From: Rhodoferax sp.
Lineage (GTDB): Bacteria > Pseudomonadota > Gammaproteobacteria > Burkholderiales > Burkholderiaceae_C
NCBI GenBank assembly: GCA_020048895.1
Contig: JAIFLV010000167.1
Location: 1-33,858, forward strand
Direction: 5' to 3'
Length of the DNA: 33,858 bases
Position 1 is the first letter of the stretch, and each line of letters begins with the position of its first letter. Positions 1 to 8,168 of the stretch are shown here, in pieces. The position numbers and the translations under genes were made by a program. A model generated the notes under the pieces. The model was given only the letters and a program-made list of their open reading frames with translations. It made no database searches and was not told the origin of the DNA.

Positions 1-2
1 AG

Positions 3-1727
3 CATGAAGCCGGCATGATGGATTTCGAAATGCCCGCCGAACAACTCCCCGGTGACTACGCCGCCATGGCGCGCTCCACCAACGAACTGGTCAAGACCCA
101 CATCACGCTCAACGCCAAGGTGGTGGATCTGGCACTGAGCTACTCAGAGGGCAATCTCGATGCCACCATGGAGCGTCTGCCGGGCCAGAAGGCGCGCATC
201 AGCGCCGCCATGGACAAGGTGCAGGCCATCATGCAGGAAGCGGCGGCGGCGGCCACCTTCAACCAGCGCATCCGCCTGTCGCTGGACAGCCTGCCGGTCA
301 GCGTCACCGTCTCCAACGCCCAGGCCCAACTGGTGCACGCCACCCCCATGGCCAAAGAGCTACTCAAACTGTTTGGGGGCACCAGCTTTGATACCGACAA
401 GTTTTACGGCAACAAGCTCTCCACCTTGTTCACCAATCCCGAGAACGCCACCCGCTTTGACCAGGCCGTGCGCACCGGCGAGACAGTCGACATGGAAGTC
501 TCCGGGCGCAAGCTGCGCCTGCTGGCACGCCCCGTGCTGGACAGCCAGGGTGTGGGTGTGGGGCGCATCACCCAGTGGTTTGACCGCACTGATGAACTCG
601 CTTCGGAGCAGGAACTCGACGGGATGGTCGCTGCCGCCAACAGGGGGGACTTCAGCGGCCGACTCAACCTGGAGGGCAAGACCGGCTTCTTTGGCAAGGT
701 ATCTACTGGCATGAACCAGCTCATGGCCACCAGCGAACAGGGGCTGGGCGATGTGGCTGAGGTAATGGCAGCCTTTGCCGAAGGCGACCTGACTCGCCGC
801 ATCGAGCGTGATTACCAGGGTTTGTTTGGCAAGGTGAAAGACAGCGTCAACACCACCGCCGAGAACCTGACCCGCGTGATTGGCGAGGTGCATGGTGCTG
901 CCGATGCCCTGCTTGGGGCAGCCAACCAGGTCAGTTCCACTGCACAGTCGCTGTCGCAAGCCGCCAGCCAACAAGCCGCCAGCGTGGAAGAGACTTCATC
1001 GCAAATCGATGTCATGTCCGCCAGCATCAGCCAGAACAGCGACAACGCCAAAGTCACCAACGGCATGGCCACCAGCGCCAGCAAAGAGGCTATTGAGGGC
1101 GGAAGCGCCGTGGGACATACGGTGGCAGCTATGAAACAGATAGCATCGAAGATTGGTATTGTGGACGACATTGCCTACCAGACCAACCTGCTGGCCTTGA
1201 ACGCGGCCATTGAAGCCGCGCGTGCCGGTGAGCATGGCAAGGGTTTTGCCGTGGTGGCCGCGGAGGTGCGCAAACTCGCCGAGCGCAGCCAGGAAGCCGC
1301 CAAGGAGATCGGCGAGTTGGCCAGCAGCAGCGTGGCTACCTCCGAGCGTGCCGGCACGCTGCTCGGCCTGATTGTGCCCAGCATCCAGAAGACCAGCGAG
1401 CTGGTGCAGGAAATTGCCGCTGCCAGCGCCGAGCAAAGCGAGTCGGTCACTCAAATTGGCGGTGCCATGGGGCAGCTTTCCAAGGCCACGCAGCAAAATG
1501 CCTCGGCCTCCGAAGAGTTGGCCGCCACCAGCGAAGAGCTTTCCAGCCAGGCCAAGCAGTTGCAAGACAGCATTGCGTTCTTCAATGTGGGCGATAGTGC
1601 CGGGCGCGATCCCGATCGGCAGGTCAGGCCGCCGCCGTCCCGCCGCGCCCTCCCCGCCCGGCTGGTATCGCCGGTGACACCGGTGGCAGTGCGCTCGGAG
1701 CGCGGCAACAATTTCCGACCCTATTGA
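3..1727 (+). CDS. methyl-accepting chemotaxis protein, 5' end cut by window
   Basis: Chemoreceptor that would signal to CheA/CheW. The frame is open to the left edge (codons before the first visible ATG at 15 are also sense), so the true start and any membrane or sensor part probably lie outside the window. Visible order, counted from the ATG at 15: HAMP-like helices (about 1-75), a PAS-like region (about 80-195), two more HAMP-like units around the repeated GDFSGRL and GDLTRRI motifs (about 210-285), then the MCP signalling hairpin whose tip reads [20 protein letters not shown]. The last 40 residues are rich in Pro and Arg and do not end in an NWETF-type CheR/CheB tether. No transmembrane segment is visible in this part. 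The MCP family call is secure from the hairpin; the ligand is unknown. Confidence 0.93.
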   Translation, partial: HEAGMMDFEMPAEQLPGDYAAMARSTNELVKTHITLNAKVVDLALSYSEGNLDATMERLPGQKARISAAMDKVQAIMQEAAAAATFNQRIRLSLDSLPVSVTVSNAQAQLVHATPMAKELLKLFGGTSFDTDKFYGNKLSTLFTNPENATRFDQAVRTGETVDMEVSGRKLRLLARPVLDSQGVGVGRITQWFDRTDELASEQELDGMVAAANRGDFSGRLNLEGKTGFFGKVSTGMNQLMATSEQGLGDVAEVMAAFAEGDLTRRIERDYQGLFGKVKDSVNTTAENLTRVIGEVHGAADALLGAANQVSSTAQSLSQAASQQAASVEETSSQIDVMSASISQNSDNAKVTNGMATSASKEAIEGGSAVGHTVAAMKQIASKIGIVDDIAYQTNLLALNAAIEAARAGEHGKGFAVVAAEVRKLAERSQEAAKEIGELASSSVATSERAGTLLGLIVPSIQKTSELVQEIAAASAEQSESVTQIGGAMGQLSKATQQNASASEELAATSEELSSQAKQLQDSIAFFNVGDSAGRDPDRQVRPPPSRRALPARLVSPVTPVAVRSERGNNFRPY

Positions 1728-1756
1728 TTGCGGCCGATACCGCCAGGGAAAACGAT

Positions 1757-1957
1757 ATGGAGAGTTCCGAACGAAAGCAATTGCGAGCCGATCTGGAGCG
1801 GCAACTGGTGCACGACCTGGAAGCCATGCGCGACACGCTGACCCTCCTGTCCCTCATGCTGCATGACCTCAGCTATCTGGTCGAAGAGCCCCAGCGCAAG
1901 GCTGCGCAGGCACTTGCCGACGCCTGCATTGCGCGCAGCCGGTCACGCGAATATTGA
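1757..1957 (+). CDS. small hypothetical protein, 66 aa
   Basis: I do not recognise this protein. It begins 29 bases after the chemoreceptor stop, at an ATG preceded by an AGGGA ribosome-binding-like sequence at 1745-1749. A longer reading from a TTG overlapping the receptor stop is possible but less likely. The product is charged and mostly helical in appearance, with a heptad-like Leu pattern in the middle (LTLLSLMLHDLSYLVEE). It has no signal peptide, membrane segment or cysteine. Its position suggests co-transcription with the receptor, so a small cytoplasmic partner is conceivable, but that is only inference from location. Coding-like GC usage supports it being real. Confidence 0.55.
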   Translation: MESSERKQLRADLERQLVHDLEAMRDTLTLLSLMLHDLSYLVEEPQRKAAQALADACIARSRSREY

Positions 1958-2039
1958 GAACCGGGAACCCAACAGTGCAACAAAAGTGCCCCCAGAGTCC
2001 GTGCTAAATGCGTAAGATGCTAGTAAATCAGGAGCAGAC

Positions 2040-3059
2040 ATGCGTTCGATTCAACTGATCACCAGCGCTCTTTTGCTAACCTGCATGGGCTACGCCGGGG
2101 CTACGGAAGCGACGAGCCCCCTTGTTTTCCGGATATCAACCGAAAACTCAGCCAACCATGTACAGACCCGCGTCGTACAACGCTTTGCCGACACCCTGGC
2201 CAGGCGCAGCCAGGGACGTTTGATCGTGGACTTTCAACACAGCGCGCAGCTGTTTCGAGACCAGGATGTGGTGCGTGCCCTGCATGAAGGTAAGGTTGAC
2301 ATGGCCGTGCCAGGCACTTGGCAGCTCGACCGCTACGCACCCTATGTGAGTGTGCTGATGCTGCCAATGTTCTTTGGCCTGGACGCCACTGAGCACCACC
2401 GGGTTCGCGACGGCCAGGTCGGTCAACTCGTATCGACCCATCTGGAACAATCGCTGGGCGTGGTCGTGCCCGGTCGCTGGATTGACCTGGGGCATGCCAA
2501 CTTCTATTCTGCCCGCAAGGTAGTGGCCAGCTATCAGAATATGGCCAGTTTGCGCCTGCGGATCGCTGGCGGCGCCGCCATCGCAGCGCAAGTGTCTGCT
2601 GTAGGGGCCGAGCCTGTGGTGGTAGCGTGGCCCGATGTGCCCGCCACCTTGCAACGTGGTCGCCTGGATGGCCTGATCACCACCCACGAAACCATTGCCA
2701 GTGCCAAGCTGTGGGAACGTGGCATCGACAACGCCTCGGAAATCAAGGCCTACTTTGCCCAGTACATCCCTATCGTTTCGGGCAGCTACTGGAGCCAGTT
2801 GCCCAAAGATCTTCGCGCGCTGGTTCGAGAAAGCTGGGAGAGCGGCGTAACCGAAGCCCGGCTGGAGGCAGCCAAAGCGCAAAACGATGCCAGGCACACA
2901 CTGGAAGCGAATGGCGTGAAGTTCATGCAAATATCGCCGCACGAGATGCAGATGTGGCGAAATCGCGTTCTGACCTCCCAGAACGAGATTGCCCACAACC
3001 TCGGCGTGCCCGATACGCTGGTGCGGCAGGCGCAAAGTGCGCTCAGGCCATCGCCATGA
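2040..3059 (+). CDS. TRAP-type (DctP family) periplasmic solute-binding protein
   Basis: Periplasmic binding protein of the DctP type, which normally captures organic acids for a TRAP transporter. The ATG at 2040 has an AGGAG five bases upstream (2030-2034). Residues 1-22 form a signal peptide ending near GATEA. The 339-residue length is typical. The stretch LRLRIAGGA (Arg172/Arg174) corresponds to the family's ligand-carboxylate arginine region, and the following VGAEPVVVAWPDVPATLQRG matches the usual second-lobe motif. No DctQ or DctM membrane subunit is in the window. Its stop overlaps the start of the next gene, a sensor kinase (ATGA at 3056-3059), so it may serve as a ligand-binding co-receptor rather than a transport component. 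Family call strong, role inferred. Confidence 0.9.
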   Translation: MRSIQLITSALLLTCMGYAGATEATSPLVFRISTENSANHVQTRVVQRFADTLARRSQGRLIVDFQHSAQLFRDQDVVRALHEGKVDMAVPGTWQLDRYAPYVSVLMLPMFFGLDATEHHRVRDGQVGQLVSTHLEQSLGVVVPGRWIDLGHANFYSARKVVASYQNMASLRLRIAGGAAIAAQVSAVGAEPVVVAWPDVPATLQRGRLDGLITTHETIASAKLWERGIDNASEIKAYFAQYIPIVSGSYWSQLPKDLRALVRESWESGVTEARLEAAKAQNDARHTLEANGVKFMQISPHEMQMWRNRVLTSQNEIAHNLGVPDTLVRQAQSALRPSP

Positions 3060-5119
3060 GAGAAACTGCCGAGAGTCGGTCGGCCGCGAACGCCATTCAT
3101 TTGGCACAACGGCACGTGATCTTCCTGGTGATCGTGCTGGTGATCACGTGCCTTTCGGCGCTGGCATGGAAGACCATTGATGATCGCCAGAAAGAATACA
3201 CCGTAGCCAGTAGCGCATTGCAACTTCAAAACCAGGCGCTTGGCAATGCCTTTGAGAACGCTTTTGGCAGTGCTGAGCAAATCCTGTCAAATTTGTCGGA
3301 GCTGCAGCAGTTGCACAGCGCACCCAGCCATCCGCTTGACCTGCGTGGCAAGTTGTTGCGTGCGCCCTTCTTGCAGGATCTGCGCTACTTTGGCCCCAAC
3401 CGCACCCTGCTGACGCGCGGCGGCCTGACACCGCTGGACAGCTCGGAGTTGCCTGACTGGGTGGTGGCGCAACAGGCCATGGGCCGAAGCCATGGCTTTG
3501 GTGGTGTGCAAAACGGTTTTTCATTTTTTACGACCCTGCGCACGACCAATCACGATGTCACTGGAACCTTCCTCGCGACCTTTGCAGGCAATTATTTTAG
3601 GGAAGTCGCAGAGCAGATCCCGGGTTCCGAGGTGGTGGCCAGCTTCCTGCTTGGCCCCTCCAACGAGCTCCTGCTAGACATGGTGACCAGCGACAGCGCG
3701 GTGCACCTCAACGAGGCCGCTCAATTGGCCCACCATATCGGTGCCGTCAAATTGGGCTCTGGCGTGGCGGAGTTCGGTGCCAACCTGGTGGCAATTCAGC
3801 AGTTTCGCAGCCAGCCAATTCGTTTGGTGCAAGCCGTGCCAAATGAGGTCGTCTACGCACGTTGGACATTGCGATGGGTTCAAAGCGGTGTGATCGGCGG
3901 ACTGATTATCGCTGTGGCCACTTTCTTTCTGCTGTATTGGTTGCGAGCGCAAAACCAGGCCAGGTTCGCTGCCAACGCAATCCACGAACTGCAACAGGAG
4001 CAGGAGCGGCTGATCAAGTCGATACCGGTGGGCGTGTACAAATACCGTGTCCGTGTTTCGGGAGAACAGCAGTTTGACTATGTGAGCGAACGCCTGTGCC
4101 AAGACCTGGGGCTCAAGGCCGCTGATATCCTGCGCGACGCCAGCTTGCCGTTCGATGCCTATCTGGCTCCCGATGCCGACACCCTGCGCCTCGCTACAGC
4201 GAACGCTTTGTCAACCGATGGTCATATGGTGTTTGAAGGGCGTCTGAAGGGCGATCCGGCGCAACCCCGCTGGTTGCGACTGGAGTCGAACCTTACCCGC
4301 ATGGCCAACGGCGATCAGGTCTGGCATGGCGTTCAGTCCGACATTACCGAACGCAAGCTGGCAGAGGCCACGCTGCAAAGGCAAGCCACGGAGTTGCTGC
4401 GCTCCAACGCTGAACTCGAGCAGTTCAGCTACAGCATTTCGCACGACATGCGCCAGCCGTTGCGCATGGTTTCGAGCTACCTGCAGCTGCTGAACAGGAG
4501 CCTCGGCGATACGCTGAACGCTGAGCAACGCGAGTATTTCAGCTTTGCCATTGATGGCGCAAAGCGCATGGACGCCATGATGCTGGGGTTGCTTGACTAC
4601 TCCCGGGTGGGACGCAAGGGTGAACCGTTGGCGTGGTGCGAAAGTCGTACGGTGCTCAATGAGGCGTTGCTTTTTTTGCGCCCACTCGTAGTCGAGGCGC
4701 AAGCTGAAATCCGCATCGAAGGCGACTGGCCACGCGTAATCGCCAGCCCCGATGAGCTGCTGCGCCTGCTGCAAAACCTGGTCGGCAACGCTCTTAAATT
4801 TCGCGTGGCAGGCCGACCCCCGCAAATCACCATCGTTGGCGAGACCCAGGGCGATCAATGGCAGGTCTGCATCACCGACAACGGCGTTGGCATCGCACCA
4901 GACCAGATCAATCGCCTGTTCCAGGTCTTTCAGCGCTTGCAAAGCCGCGCGGTGTATGAGGGCACGGGCATTGGGCTGGCGCTATGCCGCAAAATAGTCG
5001 AACGCCACGGTGGCACCATTCGCGCCGAGTCCGAGGGCGAAGGGCTGGGGAGTCGCTTCACATTCAGGCTTCCGGTGGCTGCCGGGGCCAGCGAAACCAG
5101 CGCCGGAGCCAGCGTATGA
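3056..5119 (+). CDS. membrane sensor histidine kinase (Cache-like/PAS/HisKA/HATPase)
   Basis: Sensor kinase of 687 residues. I place the start at the ATG overlapping the stop of the binding-protein gene (ATGA). A longer in-frame reading upstream would lie wholly inside that gene. Order: TM1 (about 21-38), a periplasmic sensor domain of about 230 residues that looks Cache/PDC-like, TM2 (about 274-292), PAS (about 310-445), HisKA with phospho-acceptor His463 in ISHDMRQP, and a HATPase with N-box NLVGNALKF (about 573) and G1 box DNGVGIAPD (about 607). The kinase core is of the phytochrome-associated class that pairs with Rcp1-like regulators, and such a regulator lies two genes downstream. Its core is closely similar to the kinase at 10377-12494. 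The downstream kinase overlaps its stop (ATGA at 5116-5119). Confidence 0.9.
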   Translation: MRETAESRSAANAIHLAQRHVIFLVIVLVITCLSALAWKTIDDRQKEYTVASSALQLQNQALGNAFENAFGSAEQILSNLSELQQLHSAPSHPLDLRGKLLRAPFLQDLRYFGPNRTLLTRGGLTPLDSSELPDWVVAQQAMGRSHGFGGVQNGFSFFTTLRTTNHDVTGTFLATFAGNYFREVAEQIPGSEVVASFLLGPSNELLLDMVTSDSAVHLNEAAQLAHHIGAVKLGSGVAEFGANLVAIQQFRSQPIRLVQAVPNEVVYARWTLRWVQSGVIGGLIIAVATFFLLYWLRAQNQARFAANAIHELQQEQERLIKSIPVGVYKYRVRVSGEQQFDYVSERLCQDLGLKAADILRDASLPFDAYLAPDADTLRLATANALSTDGHMVFEGRLKGDPAQPRWLRLESNLTRMANGDQVWHGVQSDITERKLAEATLQRQATELLRSNAELEQFSYSISHDMRQPLRMVSSYLQLLNRSLGDTLNAEQREYFSFAIDGAKRMDAMMLGLLDYSRVGRKGEPLAWCESRTVLNEALLFLRPLVVEAQAEIRIEGDWPRVIASPDELLRLLQNLVGNALKFRVAGRPPQITIVGETQGDQWQVCITDNGVGIAPDQINRLFQVFQRLQSRAVYEGTGIGLALCRKIVERHGGTIRAESEGEGLGSRFTFRLPVAAGASETSAGASV

Positions 5120-7692
5120 AGCTGCGCTTGCTGCAACGCATCGCATCGGCCGCCGCCGTTTGGCAGCGCTCGCTCAAGATCCGTGTAACGCTGCTCACGT
5201 TGTTGATTTTTGTCATCAGCATCTGGACGCTTGCGGTGTACAGCAGCAATGCGCTGCGCGAGGACATGCAACACCAGGTCGGAGAGCAGCAGTTTGCAAC
5301 GGTATCGGCTGCTGCTGCCGGGATCAACACCGATCTGACCAAACACCTGCGCGTGCTGGGTACTGTGGCCGGTGCCATAACACCCAGCATGCTGGGCAAC
5401 CGCACCGCTCTGCAGGCGTACCTGCAAGAGCGGATGATCATTCGGGAAGAGTTCAACTCCGGCGCGGTCGCGATCGGACCGGATGGCTCCGTGCTGGCCG
5501 ACTCCATCGCCACCAGCGACCGATTGGGCAGCAACTTCGCAGCGCTGCCCCATATTGGCGCGGCTTTGCGCGAGGGCAAGGCGCAGATTGGTGCACCACA
5601 CCCTTCCAAGGCCCAAAGCCACGCCGAATTTGTCATGGCGGTGCCAATACGCAATCCGCAGGGCCAGGTGATCGGTGCCCTGGCCGGTGTGACGGATCTG
5701 GGCAAACCCAACTTTCTGGACACCATCGCCAGCAGCCGGTACGGTGAAACGGGTGGTTTCATCATTGCTTACAGGCCGGACCGACTATTTATGACGGGTA
5801 CCGACAAAACCCGTGTGATGAGCAAGTTTCCGGCCCCAGGTGTTTCGCCGGCACTGGACCGCTTCTGGCTGGGCTTTGAAGGCACGCAGACCTACATCAA
5901 CCCGCTGGGCGTTGAGGTCATGGCGTCGGCCAAGGCCATTGCACAGGCAGACTGGATGGTTGCAGCCATTCTGCCGACCGCAGAGGCCTTTGCCCCGGTG
6001 CAGGCGCTGCGCCAGCGCGTGCTGCTGAGTGCCGTCGCCCTGACCCTGCTGGCCGGCGCACTGGTGTGGTGGATGCTGCGCCGTCAACTGGCACCGCTGC
6101 AGGTCAGCACAGTGGCGCTGGCGCGCCAGCTCAACAGCGGACAAGCCACGCAAGCCCTGCCCATCGCACGGCCCGACGAAATCGGCCTGCTCGTCGCCGC
6201 CTTCAACCAGTTGCTGGAAACGCTGGCACTGCGTCAAAGGACATTGGTCACGAGCGAGAGCCGTTTTCGGCGCTTTTTCGAAAAGAACTCGTCAGTGCTG
6301 CTGTTGATCGAACCGACCACAGGAACCATCATTGATGCCAACCTCGCGGCCATTCATTTTTACGGTTTCACCGCTGACGAGCTGATCGGGATGTCAATCA
6401 ACCATCTCAACACGTTGTCGCCGGAACTGGTCGCACAAGAGCGGTTGCGCGCTCTGCACGAGGAGCGAAATTACTTTAACTTCCAGCACCGCCTGGCCAG
6501 CGGCGCGGTACGTGATGTCGAGGTGTATTCGACCCCGATAGAGGCTGAGGAGCGCACCCTGCTTTTTTCCATCATTCATGACGTCAGCGATCGCAAGGCG
6601 CTGCAAGAAACCCTGAAAGAGAGCGAATTGCGTTACCGTACCATCGCTGATTTCACGGTCGACTGGGAGTACTGGGTACTGCCCGATGGCACGCTGCGTT
6701 ACGTTTCACCCTCATGCGAGCAGATCTGCGGTTACAGCGCAGAGCAGTTTTATGCCGACCCGAATTTGCTCAGACGCATGGTGCACACAGACGACATGAT
6801 CCTGTTTGACCAACATACCCACCAGTTGACGAGTAAAGGCGTGCCGCTACCCATTGACTTCCGCATTGTCACCAATGACGGCGGCACGGTCTGGATCTCC
6901 CACGTCTGCCGGGCGGTCTTTGACGAGACCGGTCAGGCACTGGGTTTGCGGGCCAGCAACCGTGACATCAGCGAGCGCAAGAACGTCGAGTCCGCACTGG
7001 CACGCACCCATGCCGACCTGCAGCGGTTTGCAGAAGTCACTGCCCACCACCTGCAGGAACCGGCGCGACGCATGGTCAATTACGCAGAGCGGCTGAGCCG
7101 GCAACTCGCAGGTCGGCTCGACGATGCAGAGGCGCTGCTGTCCCTGCAATACATCGGGCAGCAGGCGCGCCGCCAGCAAAACCTGCTGCGTGACATCGAA
7201 CGTTACCTGGCCGCTGACCAGCCGCGTGGTGTGGTCCAGGCCATGGATGTACAGCAGACTGTGCAGGAGCTGCTGCTGCGCTGGAAATCCCGCATCGATC
7301 AGGCCGGCGCCGTGATCACGCTGGGCACTATGCCGCCGTCCAGGATCGATCGGCCGCGATTGAACGACTTGTTCGAAGTCGCCCTGGACAACGCGTTAAG
7401 CCACGGTCGCAGCGCACGGCCACTAAAGATCGTGATTGAGGGCACGCGCGAGGGCAATCGGACGTGCTACAGCGTAAGTGACAACGGCCCCGGGATAGAG
7501 CCGCAGTACCGCGAACGCGTGTTTCGCGTGTTCGAGCGTCTGGCCCCGGGTGGCGACAGTTCCAGAACCGGCATCGGGCTGGCGATCCTGCGCCGTATCA
7601 CCGAAAGTTGTGGCGGTGCCGCCCGGCTCGAAGAGTGTGCTGACGGCGGCACCCGTTTGGTATTTGAATTAGCTACGGAGAAAATGACATGA
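5116..7692 (+). CDS. membrane sensor histidine kinase (dCache/HAMP/PAS/PAS/HisKA/HATPase)
   Basis: Second kinase of the operon, 858 residues. The start ATG overlaps the previous stop and has GGAG seven bases upstream (5105-5108). Order: TM1 (about 24-43), an extracytoplasmic double-Cache-like domain, TM2 (about 300-320), HAMP (about 322-375), two PAS domains (about 385-500 and 500-625), a HisKA helix, and a HATPase with DNGPGIEPQ. The phospho-acceptor region reads TAHHLQEPAR, so His644 aligns with the conserved His but the normally acidic residue after it is His645, which is unusual and might change kinase/phosphatase balance. The gene ends in an ATGA overlap with the response regulator. Kinase identity is secure; stimulus unknown. 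Confidence 0.9.
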   Translation: MKLRLLQRIASAAAVWQRSLKIRVTLLTLLIFVISIWTLAVYSSNALREDMQHQVGEQQFATVSAAAAGINTDLTKHLRVLGTVAGAITPSMLGNRTALQAYLQERMIIREEFNSGAVAIGPDGSVLADSIATSDRLGSNFAALPHIGAALREGKAQIGAPHPSKAQSHAEFVMAVPIRNPQGQVIGALAGVTDLGKPNFLDTIASSRYGETGGFIIAYRPDRLFMTGTDKTRVMSKFPAPGVSPALDRFWLGFEGTQTYINPLGVEVMASAKAIAQADWMVAAILPTAEAFAPVQALRQRVLLSAVALTLLAGALVWWMLRRQLAPLQVSTVALARQLNSGQATQALPIARPDEIGLLVAAFNQLLETLALRQRTLVTSESRFRRFFEKNSSVLLLIEPTTGTIIDANLAAIHFYGFTADELIGMSINHLNTLSPELVAQERLRALHEERNYFNFQHRLASGAVRDVEVYSTPIEAEERTLLFSIIHDVSDRKALQETLKESELRYRTIADFTVDWEYWVLPDGTLRYVSPSCEQICGYSAEQFYADPNLLRRMVHTDDMILFDQHTHQLTSKGVPLPIDFRIVTNDGGTVWISHVCRAVFDETGQALGLRASNRDISERKNVESALARTHADLQRFAEVTAHHLQEPARRMVNYAERLSRQLAGRLDDAEALLSLQYIGQQARRQQNLLRDIERYLAADQPRGVVQAMDVQQTVQELLLRWKSRIDQAGAVITLGTMPPSRIDRPRLNDLFEVALDNALSHGRSARPLKIVIEGTREGNRTCYSVSDNGPGIEPQYRERVFRVFERLAPGGDSSRTGIGLAILRRITESCGGAARLEECADGGTRLVFELATEKMT

Positions 7693-8147
7693 CTATTGAA
7701 AAGCAGCGCTTTGTGATCTTGCTCGCCGAGGACGAGCCCGCCGACGCCCACCTGATCAAGGTTGCGATTGCCGAAAACCATATCCTTGCCGACCTCCATC
7801 ATGTGGTTGACGGCCGCGAGGCACTGGACTATCTGCAGCGCCAGGGCGAGCGCTTTGCCAAAGCGGTTCGCCCGGACCTGATCCTGCTGGACCTCAACAT
7901 GCCGCGCATGGACGGGCGCGAGTTCCTGGCCGCCATCAAACAGCTGCCCGATCTGCGGGACATTCCAGTGGTGGTGGTGACTACTTCCGAGGTCGAGCGC
8001 GATGTGGTTGCCTCCTACGATCTGGGTGCTGCGGGCTACATCACCAAGCCGATCGATGTAGTGCAATTCATGGCAGCCATTCGTGACCTGGGTAACTACT
8101 GGATCGACCTGGTGCACCTGCCCAAAAGCCCAGGCGGCGATAGCTAA
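7689..8147 (+). CDS. single-domain response regulator, Rcp1-like
   Basis: A 152-residue stand-alone receiver domain without output domain. The acidic pocket is in LLAEDEPAD, the phospho-acceptor is Asp68 in LILLDLNMPRMDG, the switch Thr is in VVVTTSE and the conserved Lys in GYITKPID. It resembles the Rcp1 class that accepts phosphate from phytochrome-type kinases. The start overlaps the preceding kinase stop and GGAG lies at 7677-7680. A near paralogue lies at 12491-12976, with Asp68 in the same place. It probably shuttles phosphate between the kinases and another receiver (for example that of the downstream GGDEF-EAL protein), or acts by protein contact; this is inference. Confidence 0.92.
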   Translation: MTIEKQRFVILLAEDEPADAHLIKVAIAENHILADLHHVVDGREALDYLQRQGERFAKAVRPDLILLDLNMPRMDGREFLAAIKQLPDLRDIPVVVVTTSEVERDVVASYDLGAAGYITKPIDVVQFMAAIRDLGNYWIDLVHLPKSPGGDS

Positions 8148-8168
8148 CTGCAACCCAATGGCCACGCC

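Noticed and set aside
1130..1160. GCTATGAAACAGATAGC in the chemoreceptor, resembling the repeat's TAGC arms.
   Set aside because: It encodes [10 protein letters not shown], a conserved chemoreceptor stretch, so it needs no repeat origin.
2627..3055. Upstream in-frame extension of the first kinase inside the binding-protein gene.
   Set aside because: The extension is out-of-frame translation of a well-conserved DctP-family gene; the ATGA overlap start and TM1 fit the kinase much better.
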